From the NCBI GenBank assembly GCA_028752905.1, contig JAQNBH010000014.1:947231-1011230 (forward strand): a DNA stretch of 64,000 nt. Direction: 5' to 3'. Under the pieces are notes generated by a model. It was not told the origin of the DNA and made no database searches. It saw nothing but the letters and a program-made list of their open reading frames with translations. The DNA is from Cladorhizidae sp. MBARI D1340-BT2 (Eukaryota; Porifera; Demospongiae; Poecilosclerida; Cladorhizidae). The translations under genes were made by a program, and so were the position numbers. Shown piece after piece: positions 1-10,748 of the stretch (positions are counted from its first letter, which is position 1; every line of letters starts with the position of its first letter).

Positions 1-179
1 ATTGTAAAGGCATTGATAATGGAGATCAGAAAGAATGAAGCCAAACTATTGGCTATTATTATTATCACTTTACAGTACATATGTATAGAAAGCATGAGTG
101 GTGAGCATGATTTGGGAGTTAATTTTAAGTAGATTTTTATGAAAAGTGACATGAACGAGAATCCTTCCTGACAGTACAT

Positions 180-1460
180 GCTGGCTACTGATGAGACAGA
201 CCACCAAGTGTTGCAGGATGGCTACTGATGAGACAGACCACCAAGTGTTGCAGGCTGGCTACTGATGAGGTAGACCACCAAGTGGTGCAGGCTGGCTACT
301 GGTGAGACAGACCACCAAGTGGTGCAGGCTGGCTACTGGTGAGACAGACCACCAAGTGTTGCAGGCTGGCTACTGATGAGACAGACCACCAAGTGTTGCA
401 GGGTAGCTACTGATGAGACAGACCACCAAGTGTTGCAGGCTGGCTACTGGTGAGACAGACCACCAAGTGTTGCAGGCTGGCTACTGATGAGACAGACCTC
501 AAGTGGTGCAGGCTAGCTACTGATGAGACAGACCACCAAGTGGTGCAGGCTGGCTACTGGTGAGACAGACCACCAAGTGTTGCAGGCTGGCTACTGATGA
601 GACAGACCACCAAGTGTTGCAGGGTAGCTACTGATGAGACAGACCACCAAGTGTTGCAGGCTGGCTACTGATGAGACAGACCACCAAGGGGTGCAGGCTG
701 GCTACTGGTGAGACAGACCACCAAGTGGTGCAGGCTAGCTACTGATGAGACAGACCACCAAGTGTTGCAGGCTGGCTACTGATGAGACAGACCAAGTGGT
801 GCAGGCTGGCTACTGATGAGACAGACCACCAAGTGGTGCAGGCTAGCTACTGATGAGACAGACCACCAAGTGTTGCAGGCTGGCTACTGATGAGACAGAC
901 CACCAAGTGTTGCAGGCTGGCTCCTGATGAGACAGACCACCAAGTGGTGCAGGCTGGCTCCTGTTGAGACAGACCACCAAGTGGTGCAGGCTGGCTACTG
1001 GTGAGACAGACCACCAAATGGTGCAGGCTGGCTCCTGGTGAGACAGACCACCAAGTGTTGCAGGCTAGCTCCTGATGAGACAGACTACCAAATGGTGCAG
1101 GCTAGCTCCTGGTGAGACAGACCACCAAGTGGTGCAGGCTGGCTCCTGTTGAGACAGACCACCAAGTGTTGTGGCTGGCTACTGATGAGACAGACCACCA
1201 AGTGGTGCAGGCTGGCTTCTGATGAGACAGACCACCAAGTGGTGCAGGCTAGCTACTGATGGGACAGACCACCAAGTGTTGCAGGCTGGCTCCTGGTGAG
1301 ACAGACCACCAAGTGGTGCAGACTAGCTCCTTGTGAGAGAGTGGTGCAGGCTGGCTCCTGTTGAGACAGACCACCAAGTGTTGCAGGCTGGCTCCTGGTG
1401 AGACAGACCACCAAGTGTTGCAGGCTGCCTCCTGGTGAGACAGACCACCAAATGTTGCAG
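180..1460. repeat. 37-bp minisatellite, about 35 copies
   Basis: Tandem repeat with a 37-bp period, measured between successive 'ggtgagacag' blocks at 301 and 338. The core is 'gagacagaccaccaagtg' followed by g/t-tgcaggctggct. Units vary at a few positions (tactga, tactgg, tcctgg, tcctgt), and some have small deletions near 490, 790 and 1330. No unique spacers and no coding logic. Short open frames on the minus strand are by-products of the repeat. Confidence 0.95.
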
Positions 1461-1808
1461 AGCTGAATCTTCTCAACATCACTGTACATAGACTGTAAAT
1501 TAAGTTATTTGCTTCAGGTTATCGTGTGTCTTCATGCATGGCAGAGGTCCCACTCCTGGACCATCACCTAGTCGTGCAACTTCTACACAATACCTACAGC
1601 ACTACTGTAAGTAAATGTTGGATTATGTGTGTGAGACAGAATGACAGCTCCTAAGGACACATGTTTCTCCTATACCAGTAAATAAGCTTTTCAAATCCCA
1701 AGGCCTTACAGATTCAAATGATCGACTGCCACGATCGAGTAGTTTAATAATTGAGCCTTGAGATAGGCGATCACTAAGTACATACAGACAATTAACTACT
1801 GGAGAAAA
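1461..1808. other. Non-repetitive stretch, nothing recognised
   Basis: About 350 bp of moderately AT-rich single-copy-looking sequence between the 37-bp array and the LINE fragment. I see no exon, RNA gene or repeat here. Confidence 0.5.
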
Positions 1809-1809
1809 A

Positions 1810-2165
1810 TGATTATTACTACAAAACGAGATGAAGTTTAATTGCAAGAAGAGCGAGCTCATGGTGGTAGGGAAGAAGGAAGCAGGAGGGAATTGGTGGA
1901 CTGGTAAGGAAATATTGGAAGAGGTCGAACAATTCAAGTACAGGGAGTATGGTTCGATAGGAAGCTAAGAGAGAAGATGGCAAATAAGGCAGAGTGGGTT
2001 GGGAAGGTGGCATGGATGAGTATAGTGAATGAGCAGGTGGAAGTAGATAGAGAAAAGATGGTTTGGGAGCTCCTAGTGAGACCTAGAATGAAGTAAGCAG
2101 CTGAAGTATGGTGGACAGGAGGCTTGCATGAAGTTTGAGTAAGCAGAGATGATGAGAGTGGGTAT
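1810..2165 (+). pseudogene. LINE reverse transcriptase C-terminal fragment (first part)
   Basis: Translating the plus strand in two frames gives 'FNCKKSELMVVGKKE', then 'FDRKLREKMANKAEWVGK' and 'VWELLVRPRM', ending near AEVWWTGG. This is the usual spacing of the region after the catalytic core of a non-LTR retrotransposon RT (K-SE-MVVG, then an FKY/WFD block, then KxxWxxK). Frames shift several times and stops are present, so it is dead. Its natural continuation is the minus-strand fragment at 4190-4540, which begins just where this one stops. Assignment to a LINE clade is not possible by eye. Confidence 0.5.
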
Positions 2166-2830
2166 ATACAGTGCACCTGGACTTGGATGTTTACTAGTTA
2201 TTGCTGGGCACTAGCTTGAGTTAGCTAGTGTTATAAAAAGGCTATTAACAACAAGAGTAGCATATCCTAATGACAGACAAAGGCCAGATTCCCAGAAATA
2301 TTATTACGCTTTATCATGAAGTTTACAACATTGGGCTGCACCAGTAGTATTCAGGGGCGTAGGAAGCAATTTTAAGGCCATTCGAAGCAATGGTCCAAAC
2401 GCTGATGGTTGTAGTTCCAGTTTGGGAGTGAGTAAAGGGAGGTATATATTGATTGTATAATCATAACCAAAAAAGTATTACCATTTCTTATTATAAATTG
2501 CTGGTGTCATATCACTGTGTAAGACCTCCTCACCCCTAGCAATTTAAAAGAGCCATCAACCTGGACACATCAGCATCAAGTCAACTGAAATTATTTTCTC
2601 TCTTACCAACTGTGTATAATAATAATGTATTATATAATTTATAGTTGTGTGTGGTATTCTTTTCTTAAAAAATTATATTAGTGCCAAATAATTGTGTAAA
2701 ATTAGGAACAGATAGAATTATTAATTCATAGTGTTTGAGTTCTATAGGTCACTGGGTTTGAATGTGCCAAAAATTGATAAGTGATGTTCACTTTCAGAAA
2801 CAAAATCATTGGCAACTGAAATTAAGTCCA
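2166..2830. other. AT-rich intergenic stretch, nothing recognised
   Basis: About 660 bp, AT-rich, with no convincing exon, RNA or tandem repeat. It separates the LINE fragment from the first hAT fragment. Confidence 0.45.
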
Positions 2831-2832
2831 AC

Positions 2833-3015
2833 CTATATATCAGTTGCATCTTTATGAATGTGCAAAATCATGAGATGATTTAATCGGACTTCAGTCATGG
2901 TGGACCTAAAATACGATTTTATTCTCCTTAAAGCACTGAAGGATCTCTCACTAACAGCGTTTGATGCAGGCATAACTAAAAGTAACATTAGCAATTTACA
3001 AACTTCAGATAGCAA
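2833..3015 (-). pseudogene. hAT transposase C-terminal dimerisation fragment
   Basis: The minus strand encodes 'ASNAVSERSFSALRRIKSYF' followed by RSTMTEVRLNHLMIL. This is the signature of the C-terminal hAT dimerisation region (SxxAxxERxFSALxxIKxxLRSTM) in the zinc-finger MYM1-like / TTF-type hAT lineage. Only about 60 residues are open. The middle of the protein is missing on this strand and appears instead on the plus strand next door (3060-3240), so the copy is rearranged. Confidence 0.8.
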
Positions 3016-3059
3016 TTCACATTCAGCAGTGAAGCGGTCTTTAAATGGTCAATGACGTC

Positions 3060-3240
3060 ATTTAATAGTACAACCTCATCTGAGCAGAAAATTGTTGATC
3101 TGCTGAAATCCAAAACGAGATGCTAAAAGTCATGGCTCTGAAGGTTCTTCGTAAAATAGCAGCCTCCCTGCATGCAGCTCCATTCTACACTATCATGGCA
3201 GATGAGACTGCAGATGTGAGCAACCAAGAGCAAGACTTCA
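3060..3240 (+). pseudogene. hAT transposase middle fragment in inverted orientation
   Basis: The plus strand reads 'EMLKVMALKVLRKIAASLHA', then 'APFYTIMADETADVSNQEQ'. The MADETxDxSxxEQ stretch contains the first catalytic Asp region of the TTF-type hAT transposases (DUF4371-like). Its neighbours on both sides (2833-3015 and 3300-3851) are pieces of a similar protein on the opposite strand. Either an internal inversion or two overlapping insertions explains this. Confidence 0.75.
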
Positions 3241-3299
3241 ATGGTCAGTTATTGAAAACCCAACTTGAAATTGTATGGTGTATTTATTTGCTCTGCGCT

Positions 3300-3851
3300 T
3301 TAGCCTCTTTTGTCATCATATCCACGAAGCCTAAACAATTGAATAAAGTCGGAGTCAGATTCATCGCCACGACCACGCAGTGGCAAAGATCGTCTAGCCA
3401 AGAACACAACATTAGATAGAAATTTGAGTAAGCACTGCCGATTTTCCTTCATTTCCCGAGCGGAAAGACTCTCACCAATTTTAGGACATGACTGGGGGAG
3501 AGTAATGACTCTCAAAATAGCATCCTTATGACAATTGCTAGCTTCATGGGCAGAAAATCTTAGAGAAGCATCCTTCCAGTTCGTATATCCAGTTGATATA
3601 TAATTATATGCAGTCTCAATAGTTGCGACAGAAAAAAGCCGTTTTTCTTTGTAAGCCTTCACACAAATATAACAGAAGACTGAATCATGGCCCTCATCAT
3701 AATGAAGCCATGTCCAGCGTGTAAACCATTGTGGCTGGAAAGATCTTCTAACAAGATTCTTTTTTCCAAACTCACGCTTTGGAAAACTGAAAGATGGTTG
3801 ATGTGGCTTCTCACCAATAGAGGGAATGGGTAAGTCCTTGGAGAGTGACAT
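3300..3851 (-). pseudogene. hAT transposase N-terminal part with TTF-type zinc finger
   Basis: An open frame of 183 residues on the minus strand starts MSLSKDLPIP. It carries 'FPKREFGKKNLVRRSF', then 'QWFTRWTWLHYDEGHDSVFC' and CYICVKA, the TTF-type zinc finger at the start of ZMYM1-like hAT transposases. 'NWKDASLRFSAHEASNCHK' and 'CLLKFLSNVVFLARRSLPLR' follow, leading into the DUF4371 domain. It ends after LFRLRGYDDKRG; the rest of the domain is not contiguous. The reading frame is unbroken, so this part decayed late or was rearranged recently. Confidence 0.85.
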
Positions 3852-4189
3852 GTCGTCTCGATGATGACTTCGAAAACAAAGCTAACACTAAGTGACTTTC
3901 AGCAGGCTAGCAGCACAAACTATTAGCCAGCATGCTTTAGGCTCTGGCTAGTAGTCAACCCCAATCATTTGAAGGTAAAGGGTTCACCACGCCAGACTAG
4001 ATTTAGGCATGCGCAAATAATAATATTGACCAATTCCCTTGGCCGCTCTCTCAGAAAGTGGTAAGGCCATGGCCTCACCGGTCGCACCGCCCTTGGTATT
4101 AGCTGCACCAGTAGTTGCAGTAGTATTAGTTGCACCAAATTGCAATTGACAACTTCCTGACCATTCATTGACCTCACATACCTCTCCAC
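3852..4189. other. Intergenic stretch, no feature recognised
   Basis: About 340 bp between the hAT and LINE fragments. Open frames exist on the minus strand (3965-4196) but match nothing I know, and no splice structure supports them. Confidence 0.4.
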
Positions 4190-4540
4190 CCACCATTCTT
4201 TGCCAATTTATTAAATTTCAACGTTCTCTTGCTGTTTATTTCCTCCTCCCAATCCTTTTCATTTCTCACCTCATTTTTTTCTTCAACTTATATACTGACC
4301 CAACCTCGTTGTTTAGCTCATATTTCCTCCTGAAGATCTCACATTCTTCCCCACCATTCGATTCCTCCATCTTCTTTTAGTTTATATACGACTATTTTTT
4401 TAACCAATCTGCTCTGTTCCAAAACCTCCAATCTCTTACCAAACAAAACCTTCATCTCTTCCCTCCTCTCTTCCAGCTTCCTCCATCCCATACCTCCACT
4501 TATTGCCACTCTTGCTACAGTATTACTTTCCCCCAACTAC
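4190..4540 (-). pseudogene. LINE reverse transcriptase C-terminal fragment (second part)
   Basis: The minus strand reads 'SNTVARVAISGGMGWRKLEE' and continues RREEMKVLFGKRLEVLEQSRLVKK, a typical extreme C-terminal segment of a LINE ORF. A region with stop codons follows that still reads as charged helical sequence. It appears to continue directly from the fragment on the other strand at 1810-2165. The two are now about 2 kb apart and inverted relative to each other. Pseudogene with several stops. Confidence 0.5.
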
Positions 4541-4731
4541 CTCCTATATAGCTAACTATGGAAGTGACATCTTAGCAACAGTTTGAATTGGAAATCATGT
4601 GACCAGATCTTTCAACAAGTTGTTGGATTTTCCCAGGGAAATTCCAAGAATGTTGTTGATATGTGTACTTTATAATGTCTCTTCTGGCTGCAATTTTTTA
4701 TTTTGTATTTGCTTTTGACTCCTTTGCCATC

Positions 4732-6398
4732 ATGGTCAATCAGTTTGCCTTGAGGATAAGTTTGGCATTCATCCTAATAAGTTCTGCTGCAGGTACTCTA
4801 TAGCTAACTAACAGTTCATTCTCACCATTGCACTTATTTTCTATATCTGTATTTTAGCTTGCAGAGGAGAAATTTTAGTCGCTATTGAAGACAGCCCTGA
4901 AGGAGTTGCTGTAAACATCTTCCCAGCTAATGAGACTTTCCAGCAACAGAAGAGCAAATCTTTTGAGCAAGTTTTGTTGAAAAACTATCGCCTCTCTCTT
5001 GAATGTGGCACTGCCTTTGAGCGATGCCAGGATCTCCTTGTGGAGAACTATGTTAACAGTGCAGATCAATCAAGGCATAGCATCCTCTTTATTCCACTTG
5101 ATGGAGGTCTTGGTTTAGTGGATGTGGCCAGAGATAACTACACTTTGGATGTGACCTCATCTCAGCAGTTTATCTTGCAGACTAATGGAGAACCAGCAGA
5201 GATCAGTTGCAGCCCTAGTGCTGTGTTCAAGATCATTGATGGCTTTTTTGCAGTCTGCACAAACCAGACCACTAATGCAGTATCAGTCTTTGAAGTCTAT
5301 CTTAACAAGACATCCCTAAACAGCACGCAATTTTCTTTCCCCCTTAACTTCCTCACTGTGCCTGCTTCCTTGGGGAACATCAGTAACTCCACCAACTTTA
5401 TGCACATGGAATTCCTTAACTATCAGTACATTGTCTTTGCACTTGGTACAGCAGTGTTCTCCCTGAGGCCATTTCTTTATGCTGAGAACCGTCTGGGTGA
5501 TATCCCAAGCACGCACTGTGATGCTGTCCACTCAATAGTTCCCAAGGAAGGTGTAGAGTTCTGGGCTTATTGCAGCAATTATGTCTTCAAGTACAACATT
5601 GGAGAGGGTGACTGGGAGACTTGGTACTCCTTAGCAGAAAGAGGTATCTCTTATCAGTGTTCCCAGGTGGGAACTAATGTTAGTGTATTTTCAGACTGTG
5701 CTATTGTCAGTGGGAGCTTAGCTCAGACTGTGATGAACATGCAGGGTAGCAGATTTGCCAGTGGCATTTGTTTTGGGAATGGAAGTCACGACTTCTTTGC
5801 TTACATTGACAAGATAGCTGGAGCCTATGTTGTGGATCTGGACAGCACTAAGATGAGAACCATCTATGCATCTGGATGCCATGATCGATGTTGGCCTCCA
5901 TTAGTGCTGAATAACAGCTACTTAATAGTCCGAGACATAGAGGAGAGAAGAGTGTCTGTTCTAAATGTATTTCAAGATCCTCAGGAGTTAGTCGAAGTTG
6001 TAGGCATCGCTCCTCCATTGGTTGGCCTGCTGTCTCTCCCTTGCCCATCAGTGGCTCCTTATCGTGGTGAAGGGTTGGACATACTTGGCCAATCCAAATC
6101 TCAATTGTTTGGAAGTGTGTTTGGAGGTGTGGCATTCATTTTATTTACAGCCATTGTGGTGGTGGTGGCGATTGTGAGACTAAGAAAGTAAGTTTGTGTG
6201 TGCGCATTTTCATACCTATGTTTCATACCTATGTTTCATACCTATGTTTCATACCTATGTTTTTGCAGCAAGCTCAATGAAACTCCAAAGCCATCTTTTC
6301 CAGAGAAAACAAATAATTTTGCTCATAACTATTTAGTGGGAGTAAGTTTATGGAGAACAGACCCACCATTACCAGAAGCTATGAAGTGCATGTGCTAG
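4732..6398 (+). CDS. Single-pass membrane glycoprotein, function unknown (three exons)
   Basis: Proposed CDS join(4732..4792,4858..6187,6269..6398), 506 residues. Exon 1 starts at ATG 4732 and encodes a signal peptide, 'MVNQFALRISLAFILISSAA'. Intron 1 (65 bp, gt...ttttag) and intron 2 (81 bp, gtaagt...tttgcag) keep the frame exactly. The ectodomain (about residues 21-435) is rich in hydrophobic/aromatic beta-like segments and cysteines and has at least nine N-glycosylation sequons (NET, NQT, NKT, NST, NIS, NVS, NGS, NNS). A hydrophobic helix, 'VAFILFTAIVVVVAIV', then RLRK gives a type I topology with a short cytoplasmic tail. A second strong donor (GTAAGT at 6342) pairs with TTATAG at 6421-6426, giving an alternative end (...NYLVGA, 489 residues). 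No family recognised; a beta-propeller-like ectodomain is only a guess. Probably a real, expressed host gene. Confidence 0.8.
6208..6259. repeat. Four 13-bp repeats inside intron 2
   Basis: 'tttcatacctatg' is repeated four times exactly, immediately before the polypyrimidine tract and acceptor (tttttgcag) of the membrane-protein gene's second intron. Confidence 0.95.
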
Positions 6399-7647
6399 GA
6401 ATGAATTGAACTTTGTCATTTTATAGGCGTGAGACTGATCCTGTCTGACTCCATTCAAATTTTCTCATGACAATCAAGCACCTAACATTGCTGGCACCAA
6501 ACGAAGTTGACAGATTTTTATTTTTTATACCTGCCTCCCTGTGACAATTAATTTGAGGACACTTGTTTACTTAATGATTTAATCTTGTGCTGAGCCCGTT
6601 AAAGGCCATCACATATTATATTACAGCACAGTGTGGAACTATTTAGTAACTAACCTAATTAATCTTGTGCTGAGCCTGACCATCACATATATATACAGCA
6701 CAGTGTGGGACTATTTAGTACATCATTCAAGACTGTATCAGATCATGTTGGTTTAGTTGTGCAAACTTTGATGACAATACAAAGTTTGAGGTAGATAATT
6801 CTTGGGAGAGTACCTGGGGAATTCCCAAGGGTAGTTGCTGTGTGGTCAAGGTGTAGTACCACTTTTGGTCAGTGCATGTGCTGCCCACACAGCGTGCAAA
6901 TTAGTATGGCTAGAACTTAGCCTAGGAATGTGCACAGCTGTCCAAGCAGCCAATTAATGACTTCTCTCAGAGTGGGTGGTATGGGTCAGTCTTGTAACTA
7001 ATTTTATCTCCACAAGATATATATATATTATCATATTGTAATTCCAGGCTGAGTGGAAATTAAATGACTACAGGCCCCACACTTTTGAAGCTTCCAAGTA
7101 TCATAAATGCCAATTTAACCCCCAAAATATCGCTAAGGAAGTGAAGTGGCAAAATCCACAAAATTCATCTCCTGGATCTTGTATCTCTGTATAGCTGTAA
7201 GAACTGGTCCACTCACTATAAACACTCGAAAACTAATCTACCCATTTAACTTCCTTCACCCATGAAGATTTTAAATAGGTATATATATAAAGGGTCTAAA
7301 TATACTTTTGTGGTCTGCTGACAAGTCAATCCAATATATATTCTCTTGTGTATCTATCTAACTGTTTGGGTATTTGGTTCTCTATATATATGGAAAATGG
7401 TGGAAAAATAAAGAAGCCTGTGCTAAAACATCAGACCCTCCAACTTTTCAAAATTGAAATCCGGGACATTGGCCACACCCACCATGAATGTAATTATGAA
7501 GAGTATCATTTTTGCATAGAAAATCATTTTTGCATAGAAATGGTTGTGGCTTGTTTACATTTTTGATTTTTGATTTTCATCTGCATCAAAACAACAAGAA
7601 TGAGAATTGCTGTTAAACTTGACTGACATTAAGGAAACAATGGTATC
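6399..7647. other. Intergenic, AT-rich; contains one local duplication
   Basis: About 1.25 kb after the membrane-protein gene. It contains the direct duplication at 6581-6725 and short AT tracts (near 7020 and 7285). Open frames such as 7348-7566 show no recognisable protein. No RNA gene seen. Confidence 0.45.
6581..6725. repeat. Direct duplication of about 75 bp
   Basis: Two adjacent copies, one beginning 'taatcttgtgctgagccc' near 6581 and one beginning 'taatcttgtgctgagcct' near 6659. Both end in acagcacagtgtgg-actatttagta. The second lacks about 9 bp in the middle. Confidence 0.85.
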
Positions 7648-8217
7648 CTAGTTTAGACAGTCCATGTGGACTTTTCTGATTATAGAAAAGCCCCTCTTTG
7701 CATCAGCATTGGAGCAGGGTGTGGTCAACAGACCAGCCATGGGACGGAACAAGTAACTAAACCTTAACTCCCCAGCCAAAGTTCTGATCTGGCCCACTTT
7801 CCACCAAAAAGAGCCAGCACAAGGCTTTTCTACAGTTGGTGATGTGGTATGTATCTGGTTTGGAATGTCAGCTGGGGAAAGAAGAAAGTCATTAAATTCC
7901 TCTTCAATGCGGTCAAGTGATTCAGAATCAGATAAACCAATCTGCAGAAATCGGCTCGCCAAATTCAAGACAGTAGCTGTTGAATAAGTGGATGTTTTGT
8001 AAGTGGATGTTTTGTCTGGCTGAAGAACACCTAAATTCTTTAGGAGAGGATCCCCCAAAGGAAACTTCTTTACCATTTTTGCAATGGTTGCCAAGTAGAA
8101 GTTGCATACTGCTGTAAAGAATGGCTTTGGATCCTCTCTCTTCTTCAAATGCTGCAAGACAACCCCAAGTTTCAGTACATATTCCTCGATTCTCATCTGC
8201 AGGGGTGGCTCCGCCAA
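7648..8217 (-). pseudogene. hAT-like transposase C-terminal fragment
   Basis: The minus-strand frame of 189 residues contains 'FPLGDPLLKNLGVLQPD', 'VLNLASRFLQIGLSDSESLD', 'EEFNDFLLSPADIP' and, near its end, 'TTPCSNADAKRGFSIIRKVH'. The closing block corresponds to the hAT dimerisation motif (P-SNADxERGFSxxxKI). It belongs to a different hAT lineage from the pieces at 2.8-3.9 kb. The N-terminal zinc finger and catalytic region are absent, and the frame ends shortly after the motif, so this is a truncated relic. Confidence 0.65.
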
Positions 8218-8826
8218 TTTTGAGGTGGTCAGGCCCAGATGTGGGTGTGGTCAAAACGTGACAGATTTTTCATTTTCACGTTTAAATTAAATTGCATAGA
8301 GATTCATTAAATAAAGGTACCAAATACACATTATATATATATATACAGAAATATACTAATTTGATCAATAATACAGGCGAAAATAAAGTTTAAAAAGGAT
8401 GAAGGGGGTTCATCGTCAACTTCCTCCATACCTTGATGAATTTATGTGGAGGGAGAGGAATGTCCGCACAACTGCTGAGGCTTTTGGCAGCATCCTACAT
8501 GCAACAAAACACAGTACACAGTATAAGTTTGCCCTCTGATGTTTTGTTTTGTTGTTTTTTTGGGTCTCAAAGTCGATGCTGCATTTGTTGTTTTATGAAG
8601 TTGTAGTTGTGTTGTTGTGTATTGCTGCTAATGAATATTGTTCTGTCCAGGGGTATTTGTTACTTACTTTGAGTATCCTTTCTTGATGCCTTCTGAACGC
8701 TCCATCAAAATTAAAGGACCTACATGGTGCGCGCATTTAAGATAAGCAGGGAAAAGTGCATTTTAAAATATATACCGCAAAAACAATTGACGCGCATGGA
8801 TTTTTCAACTTCCGGAGTCTTACTCT
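8218..8826. other. Intergenic, AT-rich, nothing recognised
   Basis: About 600 bp with a short (TA)n tract near 8330. No exon, RNA or repeat family identified. Confidence 0.45.
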
Positions 8827-9497
8827 TTACATGATCCCAATTACCTTGGAGTCCTCTTCACTCATGAGCTTCATCAGTTGAAACAGATTTCCATCACCAC
8901 AATTGTCATGACCACGTATCCCACATCCCTGCCTTGCCAAAAACTTTAGACTGCTCAGAACCTTTAGAAGGCAGTGCCAATTTTTTGCTCTGTCTTGGGC
9001 CAAAGTACTAGAGAGCATCTCACCTACATCTCGTGTAGTTGTTGGCACTGTAATTAGCTCCTCAACTGCTATCTTGTGGCACTGACTTTTCTCATGCTGT
9101 CGATGCCTAGTGTGGCATCTTTCCAGTTCGTAAATCCCTGAGATAACTACAATATAAAGCATTCTAAATAAGTGAATAGTACTATAAACTTTAAAAGTAA
9201 GTTAAAAGATCTACGAGGAAGTCGCTAAACTTACAAAAGCAGCATCGGTAGCTCCTGGCTTCACTGTTATATGCTTAGCCTTAACAGCTTTGCAGCAGAG
9301 GTGGCAGTCCAGAGAATCTCTGGCTTCACTATAATGTAGCCAAGACCAGGTACGAAACAGCTCGCTTGGCAAGATCTCTCCACTACCTTCTTTTTCCCGA
9401 AAGCTCTCTTCGGAAAGGCGAAGGATTCGGGCGGTTGATGGGGAACTTCAGGAAGGTTATCGATCACTTCAGACGCTACACCAAAGCTCGAAGCCAT
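8827..9497 (-). pseudogene. hAT transposase N-terminal pseudogene retaining an intron
   Basis: The minus strand starts MASSFGVASEV and gives 'FAFPKRAFGKKKVVERSCQA', then after a one-base shift 'FRTWSWLHYSEARDSLDCHL'-CCKAVKAK, the TTF-type zinc finger of ZMYM1-like hAT transposases. A GT-AG intron (9138-9234 on the plus numbering; gtaagt...tctcag) is preserved before GFTNWKDA. A second frameshift follows, then 'FRQHEKSQCHKIAVEE'-like sequence, then CLLKVLSSLKFLARQGCGIRGH. The same domain order is seen at 3300-3851, but this is a separate, more diverged copy. At least two frameshifts make it non-functional. Confidence 0.8.
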
Positions 9498-9885
9498 GCC
9501 ACATCCACAGGCAAGTCAATAATTGGGTGAGGTCCTTAATCACGCATGCGCAGCATGTTACCAAAAGGTCCAGCCAAAACCGGAGTGGCAGGACCATCAA
9601 CGCCGCCACTGCCTGACACTCTTCATCAAACTTGAGAAGTCTAATGTTGTCACCAGCAGCAAGAATAGTTTCAGCCGTCAACAAAATTTTTGCATACAGC
9701 TTTACAAGTCGATCTTCATAAAGTTCGCAGGTAGTATTTTCTGTTGACTTCTGGAATTGTTTATTAATTCTCACAAAATCATATAATTATTATTATTATT
9801 AACTCTGACTGTCAGGTAGCAGCTGGATTTTCCTCTGCTCGTCAGTTGTGAAGTGAAGCGCTGACTTGTGTAGGGGCAAGGTGTA
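9498..9885. other. Intergenic, nothing recognised
   Basis: About 390 bp. It has overlapping open frames on both strands (9469-9774 minus, 9523-9747 plus) with no recognisable similarity or splice support. Confidence 0.4.
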
Positions 9886-10072
9886 GCAGCTGCTAAGGAG
9901 GAGCCTTTAGTCTCATAGTGCTGTATAGCCAGTTGTAAATTGGCAGCTGCTATGGAGGAGCCTTTAGTTTCACAGTGCTGTAGCCAGTTGTAAATTGGCA
10001 GCTGCTATGGAGGAGCCTTTAGTTTCACAGTGCTGTAGCCAGTTGTAAATTGGCAGCTGCTATGGAGGAGTC
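9886..10072. repeat. Short tandem array, 55-57-bp unit, 3-4 copies
   Basis: Blocks beginning 'ggcagctgctatggaggag' followed by cctttagtttcacagtgctgtagccag recur; 'cctttag' lies at 9904, 9961 and 10016. The last copy diverges into unique sequence (tctaatagtctgc). Confidence 0.9.
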
Positions 10073-10324
10073 TAATAGTCTGCATTTCCGGGACAAACAC
10101 AGGACACATTTCATCAAGTGCAAATCCGATTGGGAGCAGTTGGAGGGTATGTATTGTAGTAGCTTAAATGATGCTTTTGGCTTATTCTAGACATTGCATA
10201 CAATTGGTCCATTGATCCATTCTTTATAATTGACTACCAGAGCACTCCAAATTCTCCAGAGCTTTGCAGCAGGTTATGTTTTTCGATTAAAAAAAACCCC
10301 ACCAAAATATATAGATAAAAGATA

Positions 10325-10748
10325 CAGATAGATAAAATATTGTCAGGAGTGGTGCTGCCACACTACTAGGTATATATAGCAACAGTGGTGCTGCCACACT
10401 ACTAGTTATATATTGTATACTAATATTGTGAAGAGTGGTTGCGTATATATTGTCAAGAGTGGTTGCCACACCACTAGGTATATATTGTCAAGAGTGGTGC
10501 TGCCAGGTATATATTGTCAAGAGTGGTGCTACCACACTACTAGGTATATATTGTCAAGAGTGGGGCTACCACACTACTAGGTATATATTGTGAAAAGTGG
10601 TTGCAGGTATATATTGTCAAGAATGGTGCTGCCACACTACTAGGTATATATTGTCAAGTGTGGCCACTCTACTAGGTATATATTGTCAAGAGTGGTACTG
10701 CCACACTACTAGATATATATTGTCAAGAGTGGTGCTGCCACACTACTA
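10325..10748. repeat. 37-bp minisatellite, left part of a split array
   Basis: The unit contains 'gtatatattgtcaagagtgg' followed by tgctgccacactactag, 37 bp. Units are irregular at the left edge. The array stops at 10748 where a hAT element begins and resumes in phase at 13547. Confidence 0.93.

Noticed and set aside
180..1460. Possible CRISPR array
   Set aside because: Units are directly contiguous and lack unique spacers; no cas genes, and the context is eukaryotic. The same holds for all other arrays here.
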